Shown: positions 53,864-62,813 of the stretch, piece by piece
Layout of the letters: the number at the start of each line of letters is the position of its first letter
Numbering within the stretch: position 1 is the first letter of the stretch
The notes under the pieces: model-generated
Databases searched by the model: none
Seen by the model: the letters and a program-made list of their open reading frames with translations, nothing else
What the model was told of the DNA's origin: nothing
Made by a program: the position numbers and the translations under genes
Assembly: GCA_016715625.1 (NCBI GenBank)
Contig: JADJZU010000003.1
Span: 62,001 to 126,000, forward strand
Direction: 5' to 3'
Source of the DNA: Bacteroidota bacterium
GTDB lineage: Bacteria; Bacteroidota; Bacteroidia; Chitinophagales; LD1
Length of the DNA stretch: 64,000 nucleotides

Positions 53864-54913
53864 ATGTCATTAGATTTCACCGCTACACGCATTCAAGATC
53901 TTGCTATTCACAGAGTAGGAAACAGCCTCCGCGAAGAAGGTTACTTTTTATCTAAACAGCTTGCGGATGTAAGAGATAATCAGGCACAGGATTTATTGCT
54001 GCAGTTTTTCACCAACCCTTTTAGCAAGCCTGAGTTTTTCCAGTTTACTCACCCCACCGATGTAGCCAACAATGATTTGTACAGAGTGGCTGAGCGAGCG
54101 TTTCAGCGAAAGACTGATTTCCTGGAACTGAGTGCAGATGTTGCCAAACTACTATACAGTAAATCGAGCCATCCAAAGGTGAATGGTGGTGAGCTCTATG
54201 TTGTCCATTTTATGGATATGGTGCATGAAGATGAAAGCATACAGGCCTTGGGCATTTTTAAATCCGAGAACAAAACGCCTTTCATGAAAGTGCTGCATAA
54301 GGCAGATATGTATGATTATGAGTTTGACGAAGGGATAAACCTTCATGCCATAGATAAAGCCTGCATTATCATGAACACCGCGGCAGAAGATGGTTATAGA
54401 ATTTGCATTCACGACAGACAAGGAAAAGGGGAAGAAGCGCTTTATTGGAAGGATGATTTTTTAGGTCTTAAACCCTGTGCCGATAACTATAACAAAACGC
54501 GACAGTTTATGTCGCTTTGCAAAGATTATATTAAAGACCGTCTTCCGCAAGAATTTGAAGTAGAAAAAACAGACCAAATAGAATTACTCAATAAATCAGT
54601 CGCTTTTTTCAAGGCTAACGAACAGTTCGAATACGAAAGCTTTACACGAGAAGTCATTAAAGAGCCTCACATCATGAAGGCTTTCGGAAAATACAAAGAT
54701 GAATTTGAAGAACGAAACGAACTGCAGATTGGAGAAAGGTTTGAGATTTCCGAATCAGCGGTAAAAAGCCAGGCCAGAGTTTTCAAAAGCGTATTGAAGT
54801 TGGATAGAAATTTCCATGTGTATGTGCACGGCAACCGCGAATTCATTGAAAAAGGATATGATGAAGAGCGTGGAATGAACTTCTACAAAATATATTTCAA
54901 AGAAGAAAGTTAG
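53864..54913 (+). CDS. NdpA/YejK-like nucleoid-associated protein
   Basis: A 349-residue cytoplasmic protein of the 37-kDa nucleoid-associated family. Segments such as IQDLAIHRVGNSLREEGYFL, GGELYVVHFMDMVHEDESIQALGIFKSE and ARVFKSVLKLDRNFHVYVHG match family architecture. Its E. coli homologue binds the nucleoid and is of uncertain function; there is no evidence here of a more specific role. Start chosen at the ATG 53864 (MSLDFTATRIQDL); a TTG lies three codons upstream. A terminal TATTTTG at 53842-53848 may be its -7 element. Confidence 0.87.
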   Translation: MSLDFTATRIQDLAIHRVGNSLREEGYFLSKQLADVRDNQAQDLLLQFFTNPFSKPEFFQFTHPTDVANNDLYRVAERAFQRKTDFLELSADVAKLLYSKSSHPKVNGGELYVVHFMDMVHEDESIQALGIFKSENKTPFMKVLHKADMYDYEFDEGINLHAIDKACIIMNTAAEDGYRICIHDRQGKGEEALYWKDDFLGLKPCADNYNKTRQFMSLCKDYIKDRLPQEFEVEKTDQIELLNKSVAFFKANEQFEYESFTREVIKEPHIMKAFGKYKDEFEERNELQIGERFEISESAVKSQARVFKSVLKLDRNFHVYVHGNREFIEKGYDEERGMNFYKIYFKEES

Positions 54914-54937
54914 CGCACGATTAAACTATCTGTTTAT

Positions 54938-56128
54938 ATGCGAAAGCTGATCAAAAAGATTCTGGAATTCGACTTTGCAAAGAGCCAAGCCAGCACATTA
55001 GACCAATGGAGCTTGGCTGCCTTATTTTTCCTGTTTGTTTTTGGAGTTTATGATTTGTTGATGGATACCGGAAGTGGATTTTATCACCGCTTAACCGCCC
55101 TCATTGCCGAGCAAAAAAATCCATTTAGCCTCTACATACAATCTTCGCAATTCGCAGCAGCCTGTTATCTGGCTTTTGGAATACTGGTAGTGTATATCTC
55201 TGCATTTGCAGTGATTAGTTACTATATGTCCATCAATAAGTATGGCAGCGAGCGATTCAGACGTATCTTTTTAGCACATCTCTTATCGAATGTGGTAGGG
55301 ATGGCACTCACCATGCTTTTCCTTTCATCTGTAGGCATTATTGCCTTAGCGGTAGGGTTTCAATTTCAAGACGGCTATGATTCTATTCAAAAGGCCTATA
55401 CTTCTTTATCGTCTTTCATACAAAACAATATACCCACCATTGCCCCGTTGCCGTATTGGTTGGCACTGACATTAGGAATGATTTTGGGAGCATTGCCTGG
55501 ATACTTTTCGCATTGGCTGGGGCATCAATCGCGGTTTGTTTGGTATCTGAATCACCGATGCCACCACACAGCCGAGATTATGCACCCGGCAGGTGTCGGA
55601 CCGTTTATGTTTTTGCCGGAATTGTTCAGCAATATCCCCTCTGCCATCTTGGGAGCCGTTTGCACCAAGTTGTTTTATTATGAACCACTACTATTCGAAA
55701 CATTCTTCTTATCCTTTCTTGGAATTATTACAGAAAAATTCAATCACTCATCGGCACTTTATGATTTGGCGTATAACTTTAAACCCTTGCGGTGGTTAAG
55801 CGCCTATTATGGCAACGGGGTATATCACTACATGCATCATAGTGCGATACCAGGCCACGAAGTAGTGAATGTAGGTGGTGGACCATTCCTGATTTGGGAC
55901 AGAATATTCGGCACCTATCAATCACCCACAGCCCAAAAGCCACCTGTAGGGCTTACCAATAATCCCCAAATCAAGTTGAGCCCTGTTGCCATTGTGATTA
56001 GCGGCTGGCAACAAATAGGATACGAGTTAAAAATGAATAAAGACCTGCTTACACGATTCAAAATATTGTTTGGAGGCATTTACTACAAACCGCCTATCAC
56101 CCGCGACTTTTTGATTGTGAGCTATTGA
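54938..56128 (+). CDS. Sterol desaturase / fatty acid hydroxylase superfamily membrane protein
   Basis: A 396-residue integral membrane protein with at least five membrane helices in the first 200 residues. The di-iron histidine motifs of the superfamily are visible: HWLGHQSRFVWYLNHRCHHT and the C-terminal YMHHSAIPGHEVVNVGGG, with NHSS in between. Such enzymes hydroxylate or desaturate sterols, hopanoids or fatty acid chains, using non-heme iron. No other sterol gene is near, so the substrate may be a membrane lipid. It lies 24 bp after the nucleoid protein gene, perhaps co-transcribed. Confidence 0.9.
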   Translation: MRKLIKKILEFDFAKSQASTLDQWSLAALFFLFVFGVYDLLMDTGSGFYHRLTALIAEQKNPFSLYIQSSQFAAACYLAFGILVVYISAFAVISYYMSINKYGSERFRRIFLAHLLSNVVGMALTMLFLSSVGIIALAVGFQFQDGYDSIQKAYTSLSSFIQNNIPTIAPLPYWLALTLGMILGALPGYFSHWLGHQSRFVWYLNHRCHHTAEIMHPAGVGPFMFLPELFSNIPSAILGAVCTKLFYYEPLLFETFFLSFLGIITEKFNHSSALYDLAYNFKPLRWLSAYYGNGVYHYMHHSAIPGHEVVNVGGGPFLIWDRIFGTYQSPTAQKPPVGLTNNPQIKLSPVAIVISGWQQIGYELKMNKDLLTRFKILFGGIYYKPPITRDFLIVSY

Positions 56129-56221
56129 ATCGGCATTTCAACAATTTTGCTGCGCATAACAACGTTTCGCAAACACCAACACTTCTGATTTCTTGCCTCG
56201 ATTGCATCAAGATTTTTATCC

Positions 56222-57649
56222 ATGACCCGAGAATCGCTCAGTGTATTCGATATTTTTAAAATCGGTGTAGGACCTTCCAGTTCGCACACGCTTGGGCCTT
56301 GGCGAGCTGCTGAGCGTTTTGTCAATCATCTTCTCAATAGCGGTGTGCTGGATTCAGTACAACAAGTCAAGGTTAATTTATATGGCTCTCTGGCCAAAAC
56401 AGGAAAGGGGCACGGAACAGATATTGCCGTACAGATGGGTCTTTGCAAAGAAGATCCTGTCACCTTCAACACTCAAGAACTCCAACCTAAAATCGAACAA
56501 ATTCGAAATTCACGAAAACTGAATTTAGGTGGAGTGAGGATAGTAGAATTTGATCCTGCCATTGACATAGCGTTTTTAAAAAAAGAAAGTTTACCCGCTC
56601 ATCCCAATGCGCTATCCATTTCGGCTACGCTAAAGGACGGAAGTCATATTACCCAGGTATATTACTCTGTTGGTGGAGGATTTGTGGTTCAAGAAGGAGA
56701 CGATAGCAAAAATGAAAAACAGGTATCGCTTCGCTACGATGTGCATGATGCCGATGAACTACTTCAAAACTGCATGCGAGCAGGCTTATCCATCTCCAAA
56801 TTAGTAGCAGAGAATGAAAAGGCCTGGCGACCTGAGCAGGAAACCGAAGCTGGTTTACTTAAAATATGGGCCATTATGCGCGAATGCATCTACCAGGGGT
56901 GCTACACAGAGGGCACTTTGCCGGGCGGATTAAATGTAACTCGCAGAGCAGCGAAGATGAATCGCATGTTGTTGAAGAACAAATCGGTTTCCTCTATCGA
57001 AGACTGGATGAAGAATGTGGAAGACAGCGGTTCTTCATTTACTGAAATCATGAACTGGATAAGCTGTTTCGCCTTGGCTGTCAATGAAGAAAACGCCTCA
57101 TTCGGAAGGGTGGTTACAGCCCCTACCAATGGTGCTGCTGGAGTTATACCAGCAGTGCTGTTATATTATCATCTGTTTTGCGGAGGTAAGGAGGATGCAA
57201 AAATTATTCAGTTTTTGCTCACTGCATCCGAAATAGGAAGTCTTTTCAAAAAAGGCTCCACCATTTCTGCCGCTATGGGAGGCTGCCAGGCCGAGATAGG
57301 CGTAAGCAGTGCCATGGCAGCCGGTGCACTAACCGAGTGTCTGGGTGGCACCCCGGCACAAGTAATGCAGGCCGCAGAAATAGCCATGGAACATCATTTG
57401 GGTATGACCTGCGACCCTATTGGCGGTCTGGTGCAGATTCCATGTATAGAACGCAACACCATGGGTGCCATTAAAGCGATAACCGCATCGCAACTTGCAC
57501 TCCAAAGCGATGCTGACCTGATGAAGGTATCGCTGGACCATGTAATCAAGACCATGTGGGAAACGGCTCTTGACATGAACAGCAAATACAAAGAAACAGC
57601 GGATGGAGGATTAGCTACCAAAATCTCTATCAACCTGCCGGAGTGCTAA
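56222..57649 (+). CDS. sdaA: L-serine ammonia-lyase (iron-sulfur type)
   Basis: Converts L-serine to pyruvate and ammonia using a [4Fe-4S] cluster. The 475-residue single-chain protein joins the beta and alpha halves. The N-terminal motif is SVFDIFKIGVGPSSSHTLGPW; the alpha domain has ENASFGRVVTAPTNGAAG, ISAAMGGCQAEIGVSSA with a cluster cysteine, and GMTCDPIGGLVQIPCIERN with more cysteines. Length and organisation match the E. coli SdaA type. It is flanked by intergenic spaces of 93 and 88 bp and probably forms a single-gene transcript. Confidence 0.96.
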   Translation: MTRESLSVFDIFKIGVGPSSSHTLGPWRAAERFVNHLLNSGVLDSVQQVKVNLYGSLAKTGKGHGTDIAVQMGLCKEDPVTFNTQELQPKIEQIRNSRKLNLGGVRIVEFDPAIDIAFLKKESLPAHPNALSISATLKDGSHITQVYYSVGGGFVVQEGDDSKNEKQVSLRYDVHDADELLQNCMRAGLSISKLVAENEKAWRPEQETEAGLLKIWAIMRECIYQGCYTEGTLPGGLNVTRRAAKMNRMLLKNKSVSSIEDWMKNVEDSGSSFTEIMNWISCFALAVNEENASFGRVVTAPTNGAAGVIPAVLLYYHLFCGGKEDAKIIQFLLTASEIGSLFKKGSTISAAMGGCQAEIGVSSAMAAGALTECLGGTPAQVMQAAEIAMEHHLGMTCDPIGGLVQIPCIERNTMGAIKAITASQLALQSDADLMKVSLDHVIKTMWETALDMNSKYKETADGGLATKISINLPEC

Positions 57650-57737
57650 TCCGTTTTAAGCCAACACATTTTTAAGAGAGCCCGCTACATAATTCCCTGT
57701 ATATTCTTCTATTTTCACGCCCGCTCAAAAAAAACAA

Positions 57738-59384
57738 ATGGCCGACACTACCAAACTGAACTTAGACTTCAACAAGAATGAAGATGCAATGAAACTGATG
57801 CTGAGCGACCTGCGCAAAATCAGCGACCAGGTGAAACTGGGAGGCGGGAAAAAAGCAATAGAAAAACACAAGGAAAGGGGCAAGTTAACTGCCCGCGAGC
57901 GGATTGAAATGTTGCTCGATAAAAATAAACCTGTATTGGAAATAGGTGAGTTGGCCGGCTACGGCATGTATGAGGCCGAAGGCGGATGCCCATCGGGTGG
58001 CGTGGTAGCGGTAATTGGTTATGTGAAAGGAAGAATGTGTATTATTTTAGCAAACGATGCCACTGTAAAAGCCGGAGCCTGGTTTCCTATTACGGCCAAA
58101 AAGAATCTGCGTGCTCAGGAAATATCTATTGAAAATCGATTGCCTATTATTTATCTGGTAGACAGTGCGGGTGCTTTTTTGCCTCTGCAAGACGAAGTAT
58201 TTCCGGACAAAGAAAATTTTGGCCGCATTTTTTACAACAACTCAATCATGAGTTCCATGGGTATTCCGCAAATTGCTGCCATTATGGGGAGTTGCGTTGC
58301 CGGTGGAGCTTATCTTCCTATTTTATCTGACGAAGCATTGATTGTAGAAGGAACAGGGTCAGTTTTCTTAGCCGGAAGCTATCTGGTAAAATCAGCGGTG
58401 GGCGAAAACGTTGATAACGAAACACTCGGTGGTGCTACTACACATTGTGAGATTTCGGGAGTTACCGATTACAAAATGAAAAATGATGAAGAGTGTATTA
58501 AGACGATACGCAATTTGGTCGATAAATTCGGCAAGCCGGAGACTGCCGGTTTCTCCAGAGAAGCCAGCGTAGCACCGCATGTTAGTGCCGAAAGTGTTTA
58601 TGGAATTATTCCGGAAGACATTACCAAACAGTATGACATGCTCGACCTGTTAAAGAGCATTGTAGACAACTCCGAAATTGAAGAATACAAAGAAGAATAT
58701 GGCAAGAGCATTATTTGCGGCTATGCCCGCATTGATGGCTGGGCGGTTGGCATAGTAGCCAATCAACGGAAAGTGATGAAGAGTAAGAAAGGCGAGATTC
58801 AAATGGGCGGAGTTATCTACAACGACAGTGCCGACAAAGCCGCCCGATTTATCATGAACTGCAATCAGAAGAAAATCCCTTTAGTGTTTTTTCAGGATGT
58901 GACTGGGTTTATGGTCGGTAGCCGGAGTGAGCATGCTGGAATTATTAAAGATGGAGCCAAAATGGTGAATGCGGTTTCCAACTCAGTAGTGCCAAAGTTC
59001 ACCATCGTGGTAGGAAATAGCTATGGAGCCGGAAACTACGCTATGTGTGGAAAAGCCTACGGTCCGCGTTTAATTTTTGCCTACCCCACTTCGCGCATTG
59101 CGGTGATGGGTGGTGCACAAGCCGCAAAAACGCTTTTACAGATTCAGGTGAGTGCCCTTAAAGCAAAGGGAGAAGTCATAGACCCTGAAAAAGAACAAAA
59201 ACTACTTTCGGAGATTACCAATAAGTATTCTCAAACACTGGACCCAAAATATGCAGCAGCCCGCCTGTGGACCGATGGTATTATAGATCCTGCATTTACC
59301 AGAACGGCCTTATCGATGGGAATTGAAGCGGCTAACCATGCGCCCATCACTCAGAAATTCAATGTGGGGGTTATTCAAACCTAG
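57738..59384 (+). CDS. Acyl-CoA carboxylase beta subunit (methylcrotonyl-CoA carboxylase-like)
   Basis: Carboxyltransferase subunit of a biotin-dependent acyl-CoA carboxylase, 548 residues. Oxyanion-hole motifs are in each half: GGCPSGGVVAVIGYV and GSCVAGGAYLPILSDEA in the N domain, and VTGFMVGSRSEH and GNSYGAGNYAMCGKAYGP in the C domain. The segment VDSAGAFLPLQDEVFPDKEN, next to FGRIFYNN, strongly recalls methylcrotonyl-CoA carboxylase beta rather than propionyl-CoA carboxylase. No biotin carboxylase or biotin carrier gene is adjacent. Its stop interleaves with that of convergent cinA by sharing CTAG. Confidence 0.92.
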   Translation: MADTTKLNLDFNKNEDAMKLMLSDLRKISDQVKLGGGKKAIEKHKERGKLTARERIEMLLDKNKPVLEIGELAGYGMYEAEGGCPSGGVVAVIGYVKGRMCIILANDATVKAGAWFPITAKKNLRAQEISIENRLPIIYLVDSAGAFLPLQDEVFPDKENFGRIFYNNSIMSSMGIPQIAAIMGSCVAGGAYLPILSDEALIVEGTGSVFLAGSYLVKSAVGENVDNETLGGATTHCEISGVTDYKMKNDEECIKTIRNLVDKFGKPETAGFSREASVAPHVSAESVYGIIPEDITKQYDMLDLLKSIVDNSEIEEYKEEYGKSIICGYARIDGWAVGIVANQRKVMKSKKGEIQMGGVIYNDSADKAARFIMNCNQKKIPLVFFQDVTGFMVGSRSEHAGIIKDGAKMVNAVSNSVVPKFTIVVGNSYGAGNYAMCGKAYGPRLIFAYPTSRIAVMGGAQAAKTLLQIQVSALKAKGEVIDPEKEQKLLSEITNKYSQTLDPKYAAARLWTDGIIDPAFTRTALSMGIEAANHAPITQKFNVGVIQT

Positions 59385-60619
59385 TGATTCAACATAAATA
59401 GGCGAAGCATATTTAATGCTGCATTCGAAAACACTTTTATGTTTTCTGCCCGGGAGGTAAAAAACTGAAATCGCTTAGCCATACAATGTTCCCCATTACC
59501 CACAGCAATCCATACCGTACCCACCGGTTTGTCTGTGGTGGCTCCACCCGGTCCGGCAATACCACTGATGGCTATCCCATAAGTTGTTTTCATACTTAAT
59601 AACAGACCTTGTAGCATTTCAGTAACACACTCTTCACTGACGGCTCCGTGTTTTTCCAGAGTTTCCTTTCGCACGCCCAAAGCATTTTCCTTTATAGCAT
59701 AAGAATAAGAAATCACGCTGCCCTCAAAATAGGCTGAGCTTCCGGCTATGGAGGTAAATAAGTGGGACAAATATCCACCAGTACAACTCTCGGCACAACT
59801 CACGGTATGCTTTCTATTTGTCAATAATTTACCAATGTGTTCTTCCAAAGGCTCCTCACCTTCTGCGTAAACCAACTGCCCCAGCGCATCTATCATTTTA
59901 TGTTTTTGCTGCTGAACTTCCTGCGCCAGATCAGTACCACTTCCATAGCCGCTTAATCGCAATTTTACAACCCCCAGGTTGGGCAAATATGCCAGCCTGA
60001 TATGAGAAGGCAACTGCGCTTCAAAATCTGTCAGTTTATGTGACACTACACTTTCACCGGCACCGGAAGTCATGATGGTGGCGTGTGCAATGTGTGGAAA
60101 CGAAAAATGCTCTTTTAACTTTGGCAGCACCTGGTGTAGAATCAAATGCTTCATTTCGTGCGGCACACCAGGCAGGCTAATAAACACCCTGCCTTCGTTT
60201 TCAAACCACATCCCTTGGGCCGTGCCCCGTTCATTCGGCAGCATGATGCTATTTTTGGGTATCATGGCTTGCGAGCGATTCATTTCGAGCACCTGTAAAC
60301 CACGTTTTTCAAAAATGGACTTCATCTTCGCCCACACTTCTTCGTTTAACACTAATTCCGTGTTGAAATAGTCAACAAGCGTTTTCTTGGTAATGTCGTC
60401 TTTCGTTGGTCCCAGGCCCCCGGTCATGATAATAATATCAGAGGTGGATTTAGCCCGGTCCAAAGCACTTATTATCTGGCTGGCATCATCGCCACAACTA
60501 ATAATCTCATAAAGTTTTACACCAATGGCATTAAACTGCTGCCCAATCCAGGCGCTATTGGTATCCACAATTTGACCAATTAAAATCTCGTCACCAATGG
60601 TGACTACAGTTGCTTTCAT
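59381..60619 (-). CDS. cinA: CinA-family nicotinamide-nucleotide amidohydrolase
   Basis: A 412-residue protein with both CinA domains. The N-terminal COG1058 (MoCF-like) domain has TIGDEILIGQIVDTNSAWIG, MTGGLGPTKDDITKK and ISLPGVPHEMKHL. The C-terminal NMN deamidase domain has SCAESCTGGYLSHLFTSIAG and GIAGPGGATTDKPVGTVWIA with the catalytic serine in ESCTGG. Such enzymes cleave ADP-ribose and convert NMN to nicotinate mononucleotide in pyridine nucleotide salvage. It is followed upstream by an SCO gene only 4 bp away and may be co-transcribed with it. Confidence 0.95.
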   Translation of the reverse strand: MKATVVTIGDEILIGQIVDTNSAWIGQQFNAIGVKLYEIISCGDDASQIISALDRAKSTSDIIIMTGGLGPTKDDITKKTLVDYFNTELVLNEEVWAKMKSIFEKRGLQVLEMNRSQAMIPKNSIMLPNERGTAQGMWFENEGRVFISLPGVPHEMKHLILHQVLPKLKEHFSFPHIAHATIMTSGAGESVVSHKLTDFEAQLPSHIRLAYLPNLGVVKLRLSGYGSGTDLAQEVQQQKHKMIDALGQLVYAEGEEPLEEHIGKLLTNRKHTVSCAESCTGGYLSHLFTSIAGSSAYFEGSVISYSYAIKENALGVRKETLEKHGAVSEECVTEMLQGLLLSMKTTYGIAISGIAGPGGATTDKPVGTVWIAVGNGEHCMAKRFQFFTSRAENIKVFSNAALNMLRLFMLNH

Positions 60620-60623
60620 CTTA

Positions 60624-61259
60624 TCAATTTTCCTCTTTTTTCAGAACATCAATATCCAGCAAAAGTTGGTCAACACTCTCGGTTTTTACGCCATCATAAT
60701 ATCCGCGAAGTCTGCGCTGCTTATCTACCAGAATAAAGTTGCCGCTATGCACATGACCGCCCGGAGCATCGGGGTCTTCTTCGGCACTCACCAAAAATTT
60801 TTCAGCAATGCTGTATATAGAATCTTTGTCCCCGGTCAGCAAATGCCATTTAGAGGAGCTGTTTATCCCTAATTTCGAAGCGTATGCATGTAAGCGTGCT
60901 ACAGAATCGCGCTTGGGATCAATAGAGAAAGATAGAATAACCAAATTTGAATCGGCTTCATATTTATCGTACACGCGAAGCATTTCTTTTTTCATCTTGG
61001 GACAAATGCTGGGGCAGGCTGTAAAGAAAAAATCTACCACCCATATTTTTCCATCTATCAGTTGGATATTCACAGGCAAAGAGTCCTGATTCCAAAAATT
61101 GAAATCCGGAATCGTATAATCCACACTATCCATTGAATTGCTGCCGCCCTCGGATTGGTTACGGGCTATTTTATTGCCATACACAGGCAGTTTTTCGGAT
61201 GGAGGATTACAGGAATAAAGTGTAAACGCAATACTGACGCATAGAAGAATATGTTTCAT
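60624..61259 (-). CDS. SCO1/SenC-family copper chaperone lipoprotein
   Basis: A 211-residue exported thioredoxin-like protein that helps insert copper into cytochrome c oxidase CuA or reduces its cysteines. Lipobox LYSC places Cys17 as the lipid anchor. The redox/copper motif is FTACPSICPKM (Cys82, Cys86) and the third copper ligand is likely His171 in GGHVHSGNF. A cofactor for respiration, it would act in the periplasm near the oxidase, whose genes are outside this window. It lies 4 bp upstream of cinA on the minus strand. Confidence 0.94.
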   Translation of the reverse strand: MKHILLCVSIAFTLYSCNPPSEKLPVYGNKIARNQSEGGSNSMDSVDYTIPDFNFWNQDSLPVNIQLIDGKIWVVDFFFTACPSICPKMKKEMLRVYDKYEADSNLVILSFSIDPKRDSVARLHAYASKLGINSSSKWHLLTGDKDSIYSIAEKFLVSAEEDPDAPGGHVHSGNFILVDKQRRLRGYYDGVKTESVDQLLLDIDVLKKEEN

Positions 61260-61286
61260 AAAATATAAATGGTGTACTAGGATGAC

Positions 61287-62618
61287 CTAGCCCAACTCGG
61301 TTTTCTTTTTAGCGCCAAATACTTTGAACATGGATTTAATACCCGCAAAGAGATCGCTTACTTCCCCACGAATGGCATCTACAGGCTTCATGTTGGCGGC
61401 ACTGTAAGCGGGAATAAAACCAGCCAACACTCCGGTAACCACCGATATGGAAATACCGATAAATAAGTTTTGTGCAGTCACATAAAAGTGAAAATCGGAT
61501 TCAAAATAAATGATTAGCCAATTGAAAAAGGCAAACAGACCGACCACAATCAATAAACCGGCAATACCTCCAAACACACAAAGCATTACAGCCTCCAGCA
61601 AAAACTCAAGCAGGATGTAAATTTTCTTGGCACCGAGTGCTTTCTTAATGCCAATTTGATACACCCTTTCTTGCACACTAACGAACATAATATTGGCAAT
61701 ACCGAAAGTTCCCACCAAGATGGAAAAGGCTCCAATGAACATCCCCGCTGCGTTGATAATGGAGAAGATAGAGGCAATTCCCTCCGTAAAAACACTGACC
61801 TGGTTCACGGCAAAGTTATCCTCTTCATAAGGCGACAACCTCCGAATGGAACGCATAACACCTTTTAACTCGTACTTTAACTCCTCAATAGGCACATTGT
61901 CTTTGGGCACTACAGCAATAAGCGGGTCCTCGCCCATGTAAATCACCTTACTCATAAAACTATAAGGGACCAGCACATTATTATCGAGGGTGAAACCAAA
62001 CAGGTCGCTACCTTCTTTTTTCAATACGCCAATTACTTTCAGTTGCACTCCATTTACTTTAATTTCGGAGCCCTCCACATTTCTACTATCGCCAAACAAG
62101 GACTCCGCTACATTGGCCCCAATAAGTGCCACCGCCTGTGCCCCGTTACTTTCACCGGTTGTAAAATAGCGCCCCTGTGTAAACTCCAGGTTTTTGATTT
62201 TATCGTAATCAAATGTAACGCCCTGAATAGATGCCCCTTCAGCCATGGCATCACCGGCCAATACATTCGAATTGCCTGCGAGATAAATCATGGCACTGGC
62301 CTTGGCACCCTTTACGCGCTCCTGAAGTTGCTCCAATTCGCGTCTGTTGGCCGCGGGACGGTTTAAATATCTCCACCACTCGTAGTTTTCGCTCCAGATC
62401 CAGGGCCATTTCTGAATGTATAGAATATCGTTTCCAAACGAGGCAAGGCTCTTTTGAATATTCATCTCCAGCGAGTTAACTGCGGTGCGCACAGATATGA
62501 TACACAAAATGCCAATGGTGATGCCTAATAGCGAAAGAAACGAGCGCAACTTGGCGGCACGTATCTCTTCAAAGGATAGAATAAAACTTTGCCGAAGAAT
62601 CTGAAGGAATGTAGACAC
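61287..62618 (-). CDS. MacB/FtsX-family ABC transporter permease
   Basis: A 443-residue permease with the four-helix exporter plan. An N-terminal helix with RSFLSLLGITIGILCIISVR is followed by a large periplasmic MacB_PCD domain (about residues 50-270), then three C-terminal helices: FIGAFSILVGTFGIANIMFV, GGIAGLLIVVGLFAFFNWL and GISISVVTGVLAGFIPAY. IGIKKALGAKKIYIL and PAYSAANMKPVDAIRGE are characteristic MacB/FtsX motifs. No ATPase gene is adjacent, so partners are elsewhere. It precedes the SCO gene by 27 bp and may be in its transcript. Confidence 0.92.
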   Translation of the reverse strand: MSTFLQILRQSFILSFEEIRAAKLRSFLSLLGITIGILCIISVRTAVNSLEMNIQKSLASFGNDILYIQKWPWIWSENYEWWRYLNRPAANRRELEQLQERVKGAKASAMIYLAGNSNVLAGDAMAEGASIQGVTFDYDKIKNLEFTQGRYFTTGESNGAQAVALIGANVAESLFGDSRNVEGSEIKVNGVQLKVIGVLKKEGSDLFGFTLDNNVLVPYSFMSKVIYMGEDPLIAVVPKDNVPIEELKYELKGVMRSIRRLSPYEEDNFAVNQVSVFTEGIASIFSIINAAGMFIGAFSILVGTFGIANIMFVSVQERVYQIGIKKALGAKKIYILLEFLLEAVMLCVFGGIAGLLIVVGLFAFFNWLIIYFESDFHFYVTAQNLFIGISISVVTGVLAGFIPAYSAANMKPVDAIRGEVSDLFAGIKSMFKVFGAKKKTELG

Positions 62619-62719
62619 AGCGCAAACCTAAGAAAATCTTAAAGCGACCGGCAAGTCTTGTTAAGCGAAATTGCGGCTGATTTGCAAATGATTTAATTCG
62701 AAGACAAACCGATATTTCC

Positions 62720-62749
62720 TTGCTTTTAAGCGCTGGAAGTTTACATTTG
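62720..62749 (+). promoter_or_regulatory. Bacteroidota-type promoter for queA
   Basis: TTG at 62720-62722, 19 bases, then TACATTTG at 62742-62749. The predicted start is near 62756, about 58 bases before the queA ATG at 62814. Confidence 0.6.
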
Positions 62750-62813
62750 CCCTCCCAAATTTCAGAAGCGTTCTGAAGATTTGAATTCCGTAAAATTCAA
62801 AACCAAATTATCC

